DNA from: Bacteroidota bacterium
GTDB lineage: Bacteria; Bacteroidota; Bacteroidia; Flavobacteriales; Flavobacteriaceae
NCBI GenBank assembly: GCA_024279425.1
Contig: JAJRRO010000116.1
Location: 186,001 to 250,000 of the forward strand
Length of the DNA stretch: 64,000 bases
Direction: 5' to 3'
Shown here: in pieces, positions 1 to 8,623 of the stretch
Position numbering within the stretch: the first letter of the stretch is position 1
Layout of the letters: each line of letters begins with the position of its first letter
Notes under the pieces: model-generated
What the model was told of the DNA's origin: nothing
The model's database searches: none
The model's input: only the letters and a program-made list of their open reading frames with translations
Translations under genes and position numbers: made by a program

Positions 1-2
1 TA

Positions 3-434
3 CATACCAATAATGAAGAAGGTAGAAGGCGTTATCTTCTGCATAAGGATTACCAACAAAATACACTTCCCATTCGATTACAAGCCTATGAAAGAATGGC
101 CTTGTTGTTAGAGCGTATTTCGATACCAAGTTTGGTGGTTCGTGTTGCCCCAAAATCGACAAATAAGAATGAGTATGAAAACTTGTTGATCAAAACCATC
201 GAAAAAGAGTTTGAACATAACCTGTCGCAACAGATTTATTTATCCGACGATTGCTGGAATATTATTAAAGCGGCTAAAAGTGCAACCGTTCGAATGATTC
301 GTAAAGCCGCTATGAGTGAAACGGATTCGGCGGACAAACTCCGCGAAGATATTTTGAACCAAACTATGGATAGACAGTCGCCATCTGCAACTGCTCTATC
401 GTTTGTGAAAAAAGAAATTGGGGGGCTTTGGTAG
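3..434 (+). CDS. C-terminal part of a conserved flavobacterial protein (DUF7935-like), truncated by the window edge
   Basis: The frame is open from the first bases of the window, so the 5' end lies outside; an internal Met at 96 is not the true start. The visible 143 residues begin with a charged stretch, then carry the segment LPIRLQAYERMALLLERIS, typical of a conserved Flavobacteriaceae family whose full-length members have a membrane helix before this point. The rest is predicted mostly helical, with a polar C-terminus ending in GGLW. No catalytic motif is visible and the function is unknown. The family assignment rests on recall of the LQAYERM signature, not on a search. Confidence 0.6.
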   Translation, partial: HTNNEEGRRRYLLHKDYQQNTLPIRLQAYERMALLLERISIPSLVVRVAPKSTNKNEYENLLIKTIEKEFEHNLSQQIYLSDDCWNIIKAAKSATVRMIRKAAMSETDSADKLREDILNQTMDRQSPSATALSFVKKEIGGLW

Positions 435-539
435 TTAACCTTAGTCTTTGATAAACTACTGCTGCATTAGCTTTTGTATTGTACGTAGCCCTACTGTACT
501 AAAACCGGCCTAGTTGAGCTATTTTCGCTGACCTTTCGA

Positions 540-562
540 CTGCCTACCCATCCGAAAGGCAG
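540..562. repeat. Short inverted repeat
   Basis: CTGCCT and AGGCAG form a perfect 6-bp stem around an 11-nt loop in the 203-bp gap between two converging genes. There is no T-tract, so it is not a convincing terminator; similar GC-richer hairpins are dispersed in flavobacterial intergenic DNA. Confidence 0.35.
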
Positions 563-637
563 GCGCTCAAGGAGACAAAAACTATTGTTTTCACTCCTTT
601 CAAATATAATTTGGACATAATTGAAACAATGTCAATA

Positions 638-1549
638 TTAGTCCTGGGTTATTTCCAATTGTGAAGTTTCGGTATTCTTATACTTTGCAAAGTTAAATCC
701 ACTTTCCCACCAAGCCGTCATTTTCTCCTTATTGAAAATCAATGAATTTGTGGTCAATACTACCGGGGTGTAGTAAAAATTGATTATGGCATCATTATGC
801 TTGGCCACATATTTTCCTATCCTGATATTCTGATGTTCGATCCTATCCAACATAAATGCAAACATGGAGGTCATTAGGGCAAACGCATTCTTTGAAGGCA
901 TCCGATTAAATAGTGTGGTTTCGGTCTGTAAAATAACAGCATCAATTTCAGTAGCCCCCCTTTTTATGGCTTCCTCAATGGGCACCATATTTCCAAGTCC
1001 GCCATCGGCATATTCACAACCATCCTTTCGCACCAAGCTCATGAACGGAGTATAGTTACATGAAATCCATATCCATTCACAGAATTCCTCATAGGTACAA
1101 TCATTTATGCTTTTGTATTCCACCTGATTCAGTGAAAGATTGGAGACCGTGACCACGATTTCCTTAGATCCTTTTTTAAGGGTTTCAAACTCTTCAACCG
1201 ACAAGGTGTTCTTTATTAATTGTAGAAGATTATGGCTTTCCCCAAACGTCTTACTCCCTCTATAAAAATTCTTAAGCACGTTCCAGTGGTCAATCGCAAT
1301 ATTCTCAACACCATACTTTTTTTGAATGATAAAAGGGCAGTTACTGAAAATACTTTCTTGGTTCACGGAAGTAAAGATCTCTTTGATTTTTTCGATTTTT
1401 TGTAGGGCCAAATGAGAAATGAGTAAACTTCCAGTAGATGTTCCCAAAAATAAATCGTATTTGTAGTTGAGCTCTTGCATTAGGTATTGTGCAACACCAC
1501 CAGCAAATGCTCCTTTACTACCACCACCCGATATGACCATTGCTCTCAT
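638..1549 (-). CDS. Patatin-like phospholipase
   Basis: A 303-residue protein with the patatin fold signatures. The glycine-rich oxyanion segment GGGSKGAF lies at residues 8-15, the nucleophile elbow GTSTGS at about 36-41 (Ser in GxSxG), and the catalytic Asp in DGG at about 180. Members hydrolyse acyl chains from phospholipids or related lipids. There is no signal peptide, so it is probably cytosolic. The start ATG shares one base with the stop of the upstream aminopeptidase (TAATG), which suggests translational coupling and one transcript. The true substrate cannot be read from the sequence. Confidence 0.88.
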   Translation of the reverse strand: MRAMVISGGGSKGAFAGGVAQYLMQELNYKYDLFLGTSTGSLLISHLALQKIEKIKEIFTSVNQESIFSNCPFIIQKKYGVENIAIDHWNVLKNFYRGSKTFGESHNLLQLIKNTLSVEEFETLKKGSKEIVVTVSNLSLNQVEYKSINDCTYEEFCEWIWISCNYTPFMSLVRKDGCEYADGGLGNMVPIEEAIKRGATEIDAVILQTETTLFNRMPSKNAFALMTSMFAFMLDRIEHQNIRIGKYVAKHNDAIINFYYTPVVLTTNSLIFNKEKMTAWWESGFNFAKYKNTETSQLEITQD

Positions 1550-3687
1550 TACTCTTGTAATTTACTGTTTATATAACGAAGCTCTTCCCCTTTTAGTCCT
1601 TTCGAAAGGGCCATCACCCGTTTTTTTTGTTTGTCGTCTTTCAGAAGTTCATCCAACAAAGTTCTTGCAAATTTGCGAAATTGCCATGAATGGTGAACGC
1701 TTGCCTGCAACAAATCCAAAATATTTTTATCTGAAAGTTTAAAGACCTCCCCTATTAATCCAAAGGCACCTTGACGAATCTCCATCGCATGTTCCGGTGA
1801 CGTATAATCGAACAACTCTGAAATATAGTCTTCACGTAATTCATCAGTGCCATATTCCTTGGTCAACACAGCGAACAACAACCAGAGTAAGCGTACATTT
1901 TTATTGGGCAGGCCACATATACCCCTTGTCCGCTCCAAATAGATTGCCCTTTCCTGGGGAAAGGAAATCCAAAGCCGATACAGCGCACTTTCGATGGTCA
2001 CATAACTTTTATCGTCCAATAAAGTCTCATAATCACTCTTGAAGTCATTAGGGATTTTGTCAAATATTGTTGACAGTGCCTGACGTATCTTAATGGATTC
2101 GCTTTTAAAGGTAATCTTTAGGAAATCTGCTGAGAGCCTTTTATGGTAATCCCTTATTATTCTTGCCTTTAGTTCCTTTGAATTTGACTCTTCCCAATAC
2201 CGTTGGATTATGGCATTCTTTTCGGCTAAACTTGTAGTGAGTTCCCATTTTAATTTAAGAAACTCTTTTAAAGGTCCCGAGTTCGAAATCAGGTTTTCCT
2301 TGGCTGATTCAAAAGGGAATTCTTTCGTATTCAACCACAATGCTGAAAAGGAGGAAAGTTTCTTACCACTTGCCAATTCCATTGCATTCAAAAAATCCTG
2401 AATGGTAACGTTCTTAAATTGAAATTTTTCCAAATACGATTTTATCCCGTCCTTAAATGCTATGTCCCCTACTTCTGAACGTAGCATATGTAAGGCCCAA
2501 GCCCCTTTTTCATAAAAGGTAAGGCTACTGGCCTTTGGGTTGGTCAAGGCCTCCCCTTTACCTTCTCTTGAGAGTTTATTCAATTGCTTGGCCGAATCAT
2601 ACAATTTCCAAAAGAAATGTTCATCCCCGAACAGTTCCCTTTCAGCCAAATAGGCATAATACGTGGCGAAACCTTCGTGCAACCAATGGTGGTTTTCATC
2701 TTTTTCGGTCACCAGATTACCGAACCATTGATGCGCCATTTCGTGCGCGTTTACATTCACATAGTTTTTGTCAACAAAGGCGGTGGAATCAACTACATAA
2801 CTATCCGAAAAGATCGTGGCACCTGTATTCTCCATTCCTGCGTACAAAAAATCGCGAACGGGAAGCTGTTTGTAATTCTGCCAAGGATAAGGTACCCCAA
2901 TTTCCTGTTCCAGAAAATCAAAAATCTCTTTGGTATAACGATAGGTAGGTTCAACCTTAAGACTGTCCTTGGGATAGTAGTAATTTTCAATCGGGACTCC
3001 ACCTGTAGAAGTCAATTCCTGTTTGTCATAATCACCAATGACAAAGGCCAAAAGATAGCTGCTCATGGGTTGTCGCATATCAAAGGACCACGTATTAAGA
3101 CCATTGCCTTCCTTTATCATTTGAAATTTTCCATTGGCAATGACCTTATAGTTTCTGTCAAAAGTAATGCTCAGATCAAACTCCACCTTTTCGGTCATAT
3201 CATCAAAACTAGGCAACCAATGGCTGGTATATTTACCCTGACCTTGGGTCCATACTTGGGGGAGACTTCTCGATTGCGCTCGAAATGACTTGGTAGTTGA
3301 CCCTGTACCGAGCGTCATTGAAGTGTCCCAACCCAAAAAGTATACTGTTTGCTTCGGATGGGCAGTATAGGTCAAACGTAATTGATATGACTTTCCTTTT
3401 TTGAGCTTTTTATAAATCGAAATGGTTTTTTCATTGTTTGAAAATTTGGCTTTCCTCCCATTGAGTCTTACATCAACAAACTCCATATGCTGTGCATCCA
3501 GAAACACTGAATCCACATTAGACAAGACATTAAAGGTATAGGTGACCTTTCCCCTGATTTCCTTTGTTATAGGCATTGGACGAACGATGATATCGGCATG
3601 TATAAAATCAACTTTATCTTGATGTTGTGCGCTCAAACCAGAATGTAAAAAGCAAAAAATAAATAGTGGTAAAAACCTTTTAAGCAT
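1549..3687 (-). CDS. M1 family zinc aminopeptidase, secreted
   Basis: A 712-residue protein starting with a signal peptide (hydrophobic residues 5-18, cleavage probably after LSA). The N-terminal beta domain is followed by the exopeptidase motif AGMEN near residue 283 and the zinc motif HEMAHQ near residue 315; the third zinc ligand Glu lies 18 residues on in HEGFATYY. The C-terminal third is helical, as in ERAP/leukotriene-A4-hydrolase-like M1 enzymes. It should remove N-terminal residues from peptides in the periplasm or outside the cell. It overlaps the patatin gene downstream by one base. The GAMEN motif reads AGMEN, a common variant. Confidence 0.92.
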   Translation of the reverse strand: MLKRFLPLFIFCFLHSGLSAQHQDKVDFIHADIIVRPMPITKEIRGKVTYTFNVLSNVDSVFLDAQHMEFVDVRLNGRKAKFSNNEKTISIYKKLKKGKSYQLRLTYTAHPKQTVYFLGWDTSMTLGTGSTTKSFRAQSRSLPQVWTQGQGKYTSHWLPSFDDMTEKVEFDLSITFDRNYKVIANGKFQMIKEGNGLNTWSFDMRQPMSSYLLAFVIGDYDKQELTSTGGVPIENYYYPKDSLKVEPTYRYTKEIFDFLEQEIGVPYPWQNYKQLPVRDFLYAGMENTGATIFSDSYVVDSTAFVDKNYVNVNAHEMAHQWFGNLVTEKDENHHWLHEGFATYYAYLAERELFGDEHFFWKLYDSAKQLNKLSREGKGEALTNPKASSLTFYEKGAWALHMLRSEVGDIAFKDGIKSYLEKFQFKNVTIQDFLNAMELASGKKLSSFSALWLNTKEFPFESAKENLISNSGPLKEFLKLKWELTTSLAEKNAIIQRYWEESNSKELKARIIRDYHKRLSADFLKITFKSESIKIRQALSTIFDKIPNDFKSDYETLLDDKSYVTIESALYRLWISFPQERAIYLERTRGICGLPNKNVRLLWLLFAVLTKEYGTDELREDYISELFDYTSPEHAMEIRQGAFGLIGEVFKLSDKNILDLLQASVHHSWQFRKFARTLLDELLKDDKQKKRVMALSKGLKGEELRYINSKLQE

Positions 3688-3733
3688 GCCCTAAAACTAC
3701 GATGTTTTTTACGAATTTGTTTAGGGTCCAATT

Positions 3734-3770
3734 TGTCATTTCGAACGAGTCCCGACGATGCTGTCGGGAC
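3734..3770. repeat. Dispersed intergenic repeat with hairpin
   Basis: GTCATTTCGAAC is followed by GTCCCGAC-gatgct-GTCGGGAC, a perfect 8-bp stem at 3749-3770. The GTCATTTCGA core recurs in related form at 12340. This looks like a member of the small non-coding repeats common in Flavobacteriaceae intergenic DNA. It sits in the 320-bp gap between the divergent aminopeptidase and recG genes; no gene was seen there. Confidence 0.55.
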
Positions 3771-3920
3771 GATAGAAAAGTCGCATTGCCCATGAAGGTT
3801 GTTGTCCGGAATACTAGGATGAGGCTCCTTATTTTTACACAGAATAACAAATCACCCGAATATATATCCATAGTCATTTTAAAGAAAGATGACCGGGAAA
3901 TCCATGATAGTTGAAAATCA

Positions 3921-3960
3921 GGGTGAGATTTCTCCCCCGAAGTCTCGGGGTCGAAATAAC
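3921..3960. repeat. Second dispersed repeat copy upstream of recG
   Basis: The segment GGTGAGATTTCTC, then CCCCGA-agtc-TCGGGG (6-bp stem, 3935-3950), then TCGAAATAAC reads as the inverse partner of the unit at 3734 (ATTTCGA versus TCGAAAT). The pair may be the two ends of one degenerate repeat unit of about 225 bp. Confidence 0.45.
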
Positions 3961-4007
3961 AATACTACTCTATTGCATCTAAATTACATTACCCTTATTT
4001 TTATACA

Positions 4008-6113
4008 ATGAATGCCAATTACCTTCAGACCCCCATTACCTACCTTAAAGGTGTAGGCCCCAACAGGGCCGAGACCTTACAGTCAGAATTGGGCATTTCG
4101 ACCTATCAGGACCTGCTTAACCTGTTTCCCAATAGATATATAGACAAAACACAGTATTATAAAATTGACCAACTGCAACGTAGTAATGCTGATGTTCAGA
4201 TTATTGGGGAAATTATCCACATTAAGACTGTGGAGCAGAAAAAGGGAAAGCGATTGGTGGCCACTTTTAGAGATGAAACTGGCGAAATGGAATTGGTCTG
4301 GTTTCGGGGCCAAAAATGGATTCGGGAACATTTAAAACTGAACATACCCTATGTGATTTTTGGGCGATGTAATTGGTACAATGGTAAATTCTCAATGCCG
4401 CATCCCGAGATGGAGTTGGTTACGGAGCATGAACAAGGGGTAAAAGTGATGATGCAACCCGTTTACCCCTCCACCGAGAAATTAAGCAATAAGGGAATCA
4501 CCAATAGGGTCATCAATAAATTGCTACAGCAATTGTTCATTGAAACCAACGGTAGGTTTTCAGAAACCTTATCCCCTGCCCTTTTGCAAGAACTAAAACT
4601 TATTTCAAAAAGTGAGGCTTTATTCAACATCCATTTTCCAAAGAGCCAGGAATATTTGGCCAAGGCACAATTTCGATTGAAGTTTGAGGAACTTTTTTAT
4701 ATACAACTGCAATTGCTCTTAAAAAAAATGCTCCGTAAGCAAAAAATCAAGGGGTTCACCTTTGATAAGGTTGGGGAACTGTTCAATGACTTTTACAAAA
4801 GTCATCTTCCATTTGAACTGACCAATGCGCAGAAGCGGGTGATTAAGGAAATTAGGGCCGATTTGGGAAGTAATGCCCAAATGAACCGATTACTGCAAGG
4901 TGATGTAGGTTCTGGAAAGACCATTGTGGCATTGATGACTCTACTTTTGGCCATAGACAATGGGTTTCAGGCATGCTTGATGGCACCTACCGAGATTTTG
5001 GCCAATCAGCATTTTAACGGTATCAAAGAATTGTTGGAAGGTATACATGTAAATATCGCACTATTAACAGGTTCAGTAAAAAAATCCGCTAGAAAAGTAA
5101 TACATGAACAATTGGAAAATGGTGAATTGCACGTTCTTATTGGAACGCATGCCTTGTTGGAAGATAAAGTGCAATATAAAAATTTGGGGCTCGCCATTGT
5201 AGACGAACAGCATCGTTTTGGTGTGGCCCAACGCTCTAAATTATGGCATAAGAATGAAATGCCCCCGCACATTTTGGTAATGACGGCCACCCCTATTCCC
5301 AGAACACTGGCAATGAGCCTGTATGGGGATTTGGATATATCGGTTATTGATGAGCTTCCTCCTGGGAGAAAAGCCATTAAAACAGTGCATCGTTTCGACT
5401 CGAACCGGCTGAAAGTTTTTGGTTTCATCAGGGATGAAATCAAAAAAGGAAGGCAGATTTATATCGTGTATCCTTTGATCCAAGAATCCGAGGCTTTGGA
5501 TTACAAGGATTTAATGGATGGCTATGAAAGTATTATCAGGGATTTTCCGCTACCTGATTATCAAATTTCCATTGTTCATGGAAAAATGAAACCAGCCGAT
5601 AAGGACTATGAAATGAAACGATTTGTACAGGGTGAAACCCAGATTATGGTGGCAACAACAGTTATTGAGGTTGGGGTGAATGTTCCTAATGCCTCGGTCA
5701 TGATCATCGAAAGTGCGGAACGTTTTGGATTATCACAACTACATCAACTTAGAGGGCGTGTGGGACGGGGTGCCGACCAAAGCTATTGTATATTAATGAC
5801 CAGCCATAAATTATCTTCCGAAGCAAGAACAAGATTGGAAACCATGGTTCTCACCAATGATGGTTTTGAAATTGCCGAGGTAGACCTCAAACTTCGAGGT
5901 CCTGGAGATTTAATGGGTACACAACAAAGCGGCATTCTTAATCTGAAAATAGCAGACATTGTAAAGGACAATGACATTCTCAAAACAGCAAGGCACATTG
6001 TCATACAACTTTTAAAAGAAGATCCATCCTTAGAAAAGTCGGACAATTTGGTTATAAAGCATACTTATGCCCAATTAATTAAACATAAGAATATCTGGAA
6101 TTACATTAGTTAA
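4008..6113 (+). CDS. recG: ATP-dependent DNA helicase RecG
   Basis: 701 residues, the usual RecG length. The N-terminal wedge/OB domain is followed by a superfamily 2 helicase core: Walker A GDVGSGKT near residue 298, the DExH box as DEQH near 399, MTATPIPRT (motif III), and the C-terminal GRVGRG motif VI, then a TRG-type tail (LKLRGPGDLMGTQQSG). RecG remodels stalled forks and Holliday junctions in the cytoplasm. It is a single gene with its own intergenic space on both sides. Start: the only early ATG, in frame with a clear N-terminal domain. Confidence 0.97.
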   Translation: MNANYLQTPITYLKGVGPNRAETLQSELGISTYQDLLNLFPNRYIDKTQYYKIDQLQRSNADVQIIGEIIHIKTVEQKKGKRLVATFRDETGEMELVWFRGQKWIREHLKLNIPYVIFGRCNWYNGKFSMPHPEMELVTEHEQGVKVMMQPVYPSTEKLSNKGITNRVINKLLQQLFIETNGRFSETLSPALLQELKLISKSEALFNIHFPKSQEYLAKAQFRLKFEELFYIQLQLLLKKMLRKQKIKGFTFDKVGELFNDFYKSHLPFELTNAQKRVIKEIRADLGSNAQMNRLLQGDVGSGKTIVALMTLLLAIDNGFQACLMAPTEILANQHFNGIKELLEGIHVNIALLTGSVKKSARKVIHEQLENGELHVLIGTHALLEDKVQYKNLGLAIVDEQHRFGVAQRSKLWHKNEMPPHILVMTATPIPRTLAMSLYGDLDISVIDELPPGRKAIKTVHRFDSNRLKVFGFIRDEIKKGRQIYIVYPLIQESEALDYKDLMDGYESIIRDFPLPDYQISIVHGKMKPADKDYEMKRFVQGETQIMVATTVIEVGVNVPNASVMIIESAERFGLSQLHQLRGRVGRGADQSYCILMTSHKLSSEARTRLETMVLTNDGFEIAEVDLKLRGPGDLMGTQQSGILNLKIADIVKDNDILKTARHIVIQLLKEDPSLEKSDNLVIKHTYAQLIKHKNIWNYIS

Positions 6114-6142
6114 AGAACTCATCTTGAGTTCAAAAACAAAAA

Positions 6143-6162
6143 CCCTAACTCTTACGTCAGGG
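6143..6162 (-). terminator. Intrinsic terminator of a decayed reverse-strand gene
   Basis: On the minus strand CCCTGAC-gtaaga-GTTAGGG forms a 7-bp stem with one G-U pair, followed by TTTTTGTTTTT (6132-6142). It lies directly behind the stop codon of the gene remnant at 6157-6352. From the recG side the hairpin has only a poor T-tract. Confidence 0.6.
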
Positions 6163-6352
6163 CCTTGTTTCAAAAGCAATTCGCTTTTTAATTGATGTCT
6201 TCGCCTTTTTAAGGTTTTCCAAAAAGCCTGCAATAGCATCTTTATTGGGTTTGTCAGGAGCTTTCGTGGCCGTTATTTTCAAGTGTTTTAATGCTGTTTT
6301 ATAGTTTCCAATGTCCGAATACCCCCTTGCCAAACCGAAATCTAATCGATTT
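6157..6352 (-). pseudogene. 3' remnant of a TPR-like protein gene
   Basis: Reading the minus strand gives about 64 codons with no start, beginning after an in-frame stop. The peptide contains DFGLARGYSDIGNYKTALKH, which fits one tetratricopeptide repeat (G-A-Y-N-Y-A-L spacing), then a lysine-rich tail ending at TGA (6157-6159). A terminator with a good T-tract follows at the right distance. The rest of the gene is absent; leuC's upstream region begins where it should continue. I read it as the surviving 3' end of a deleted gene. Its family is not certain. Confidence 0.55.
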
Positions 6353-6511
6353 TAGGTGTTATGTTCGTTAGTCGGACTACAAAATCTTGATAGTTGCATT
6401 TATGCAAAGTTACAATTGTGTTAAAGTAATAGGCTCACATGTTAAACTGTTATATCGGTTTGGACATCGTAATTTTCGGGCACAATAATTTCCTATGACC
6501 ACTACTTTTAA

Positions 6512-6519
6512 TAGCTTTG
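6512..6519 (+). promoter_or_regulatory. Candidate -7 element of the leu operon promoter
   Basis: TAGCTTTG matches the Bacteroidota -7 consensus TAnnTTTG exactly, 22 bp before the leuC ATG. A clear -33 TTTG is not visible at the right spacing. No leader peptide or terminator hairpin was found between 6353 and 6541, so this operon seems not to be attenuated like ilv. Confidence 0.45.
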
Positions 6520-6541
6520 CAAGCTTAGAATAAATAGAATT

Positions 6542-7957
6542 ATGAGTTCAAAAAAGACACTATTTGATAAAGTATGGGATTCCCATGTGGTACGGAGCAT
6601 AGAAAATGGTCCTGATGTCTTGTTCATTGACCGCCATCTCGTTCATGAAGTAACAAGTCCTGTCGCCTTTTTAGGCCTAAAAAACAGAGGGATCGATGTA
6701 TTGCATCCTGAGAAAACGTTTGCTACAGCCGACCATAACACCCCAACAATAAACCAACATTTACCAGTACAAGATCCGCTTTCCGCCAATCAGCTAAAAG
6801 CCCTTGAGGAGAATTCCAAAGAACACGGTATTTCATTCTGGGGATTGGGACATGAAAAAAATGGGATTGTACATGTGATTGGTCCTGAATATGGTATTAC
6901 TCAACCTGGTGCGACCATTGTATGTGGGGATTCACATACTTCAACGCATGGTGCTTTTGGCGCCATTGCCTTCGGCATTGGTACTTCTGAAGTAGAAATG
7001 GTTTTAGCCACCCAATGTATTATGCAGGCCAAACCTAAAAGCATGAGAATAAATGTTGAAGGCGCCTTAAGTAGAGGAGTCACGCCAAAAGATGTTGCCC
7101 TTTATATTATATCCAAATTGACAACTTCTGGTGCAACAGGATATTTTGTGGAATATGCAGGAGAGGTTTTTCGTGATATGACTATGGAAGGAAGAATGAC
7201 TGTCTGTAATTTGAGTATAGAAATGGGCGCACGTGGTGGTATGATCGCTCCCGACGCAACTACATTTGAATATGTAAAAGGTCGTGAGTTTTCACCAAAA
7301 GACGAGGCCTTGGATAAGGCCATGGCCTATTGGGAAACCTTATATACGGATGAAGGTGCCCCATTTGACAAAGAGATAACCTTTGATGCCGCCCATATTG
7401 AACCCATGATTACTTACGGCACGAATCCTGGAATGGGTATCGGAATCTCAAATGACATCCCAATGGCAGAGAACGTTGAAGGTGGTGCCACCACCTACAG
7501 AAAATCCCTTCAGTATATGAATTTCAATGAAGGTGATAGCATGATGGGCAAGGACATTGACTTTGTATTCCTTGGAAGCTGTACCAATGGTAGAATTGAA
7601 GATTTTAGGGCATTTGCCTCCATTGTAAAAGGAAGAAAAAAAGCGAGTAATGTTACGGCTTGGTTGGTTCCAGGATCGCATCAGGTCGAAGCTGCCATAA
7701 AAGACGAAGGTATTCTTGATATTTTACACGAATCAGGCTTTGAATTACGCGAACCTGGTTGTTCCGCCTGTTTGGCAATGAATGATGATAAGGTTCCTGC
7801 TGGTAAATATGCCGTTAGTACTTCCAATAGAAATTTCGAAGGCCGTCAAGGGCCAGGTTCTAGAACCCTATTGGCCAGTCCACTGGTTGCCGCCGCGGCT
7901 GCCGTTACAGGCAAGGTAACGGACCCACGGGAACTAATGGAAATGGAATCGGTTTAA
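6542..7957 (+). CDS. leuC: 3-isopropylmalate dehydratase large subunit
   Basis: 471 residues of aconitase fold. The three cysteines that hold the 4Fe-4S cluster are in GSCTNGR (Cys347) and CSAC (Cys407, Cys410), the same positions as in characterised LeuC proteins. Other aconitase signatures are [12 protein letters not shown] (near 130) and GPGSRT (near 440). With LeuD it isomerises 2-isopropylmalate to 3-isopropylmalate in leucine synthesis. It is the first gene of leuCDAB; leuD follows after 36 bp. Confidence 0.98.
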   Translation: MSSKKTLFDKVWDSHVVRSIENGPDVLFIDRHLVHEVTSPVAFLGLKNRGIDVLHPEKTFATADHNTPTINQHLPVQDPLSANQLKALEENSKEHGISFWGLGHEKNGIVHVIGPEYGITQPGATIVCGDSHTSTHGAFGAIAFGIGTSEVEMVLATQCIMQAKPKSMRINVEGALSRGVTPKDVALYIISKLTTSGATGYFVEYAGEVFRDMTMEGRMTVCNLSIEMGARGGMIAPDATTFEYVKGREFSPKDEALDKAMAYWETLYTDEGAPFDKEITFDAAHIEPMITYGTNPGMGIGISNDIPMAENVEGGATTYRKSLQYMNFNEGDSMMGKDIDFVFLGSCTNGRIEDFRAFASIVKGRKKASNVTAWLVPGSHQVEAAIKDEGILDILHESGFELREPGCSACLAMNDDKVPAGKYAVSTSNRNFEGRQGPGSRTLLASPLVAAAAAVTGKVTDPRELMEMESV

Positions 7958-7993
7958 CTCTTAACTTCAAATTTATAACTCATAACTTGAATC

Positions 7994-8590
7994 ATGGCAT
8001 ACGATAAATTCAATATACTAACAACCACAGGGGTACCGCTTCCTATCGAGAATGTGGATACAGATCAAATAATACCTGCGCGCTTTTTAAAAGCTACAGA
8101 GCGTAAAGGCTTTGGGGATAACCTTTTTAGGGACTGGCGTTACAATCCCGATGGAACTCCTAAGCAGGACTTTGTTCTCAACAACCCCATTTACGGTGGT
8201 AAAATATTAGTGGGTGGTAAAAATTTTGGATCAGGTTCTTCTAGGGAACATGCTGCATGGGCCGTATATGATTACGGATTCCGTTGTGTTGTTTCCAGTT
8301 TTTTCGCTGACATATTTAGAAACAATTGTTTGAACATTGGGGTGTTGCCCGTTCAGGTAAGTCCAGAGTTTTTGCACAAGATCTTTTCTGCAATCGAGGC
8401 CGATCCCAAGGCACAAGTGGAAGTCAACCTTCCTGAGCAGGCAATCAAAATACTAGCTACAGACGAAAAGGAGAGTTTTGACATCAATGATTATAAAAAA
8501 GTGAATATACTGAACGGTTTCGATGATATAGACTATTTGATGAATATCAAGGACCAGATAAGCGAATTTGCACAAGACACACCACTATAA
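7994..8590 (+). CDS. leuD: 3-isopropylmalate dehydratase small subunit
   Basis: 198 residues, the normal LeuD size. It carries the swivelling-domain signatures NVDTDQIIPARFLK near the N-terminus and GSGSSREHA near residue 80, which contribute substrate-binding residues to the LeuC active site. It lies between leuC (36 bp upstream) and leuA (33 bp downstream) and should act as the LeuCD heterodimer. Confidence 0.98.
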   Translation: MAYDKFNILTTTGVPLPIENVDTDQIIPARFLKATERKGFGDNLFRDWRYNPDGTPKQDFVLNNPIYGGKILVGGKNFGSGSSREHAAWAVYDYGFRCVVSSFFADIFRNNCLNIGVLPVQVSPEFLHKIFSAIEADPKAQVEVNLPEQAIKILATDEKESFDINDYKKVNILNGFDDIDYLMNIKDQISEFAQDTPL

Positions 8591-8623
8591 TCCAAGAAGA
8601 TACTTCGCTAAGTTCATCATACT

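Noticed and set aside
2584-3288. 234-codon open frame on the plus strand
   Set aside because: It lies fully antisense to the well-supported M1 aminopeptidase and shows no domain features.
5006-5443. 145-codon reverse frame
   Set aside because: Antisense to the recG helicase core; no protein-like composition.
6353-6541. Attenuator before leuC
   Set aside because: No leader frame rich in leucine and no terminator hairpin were found.
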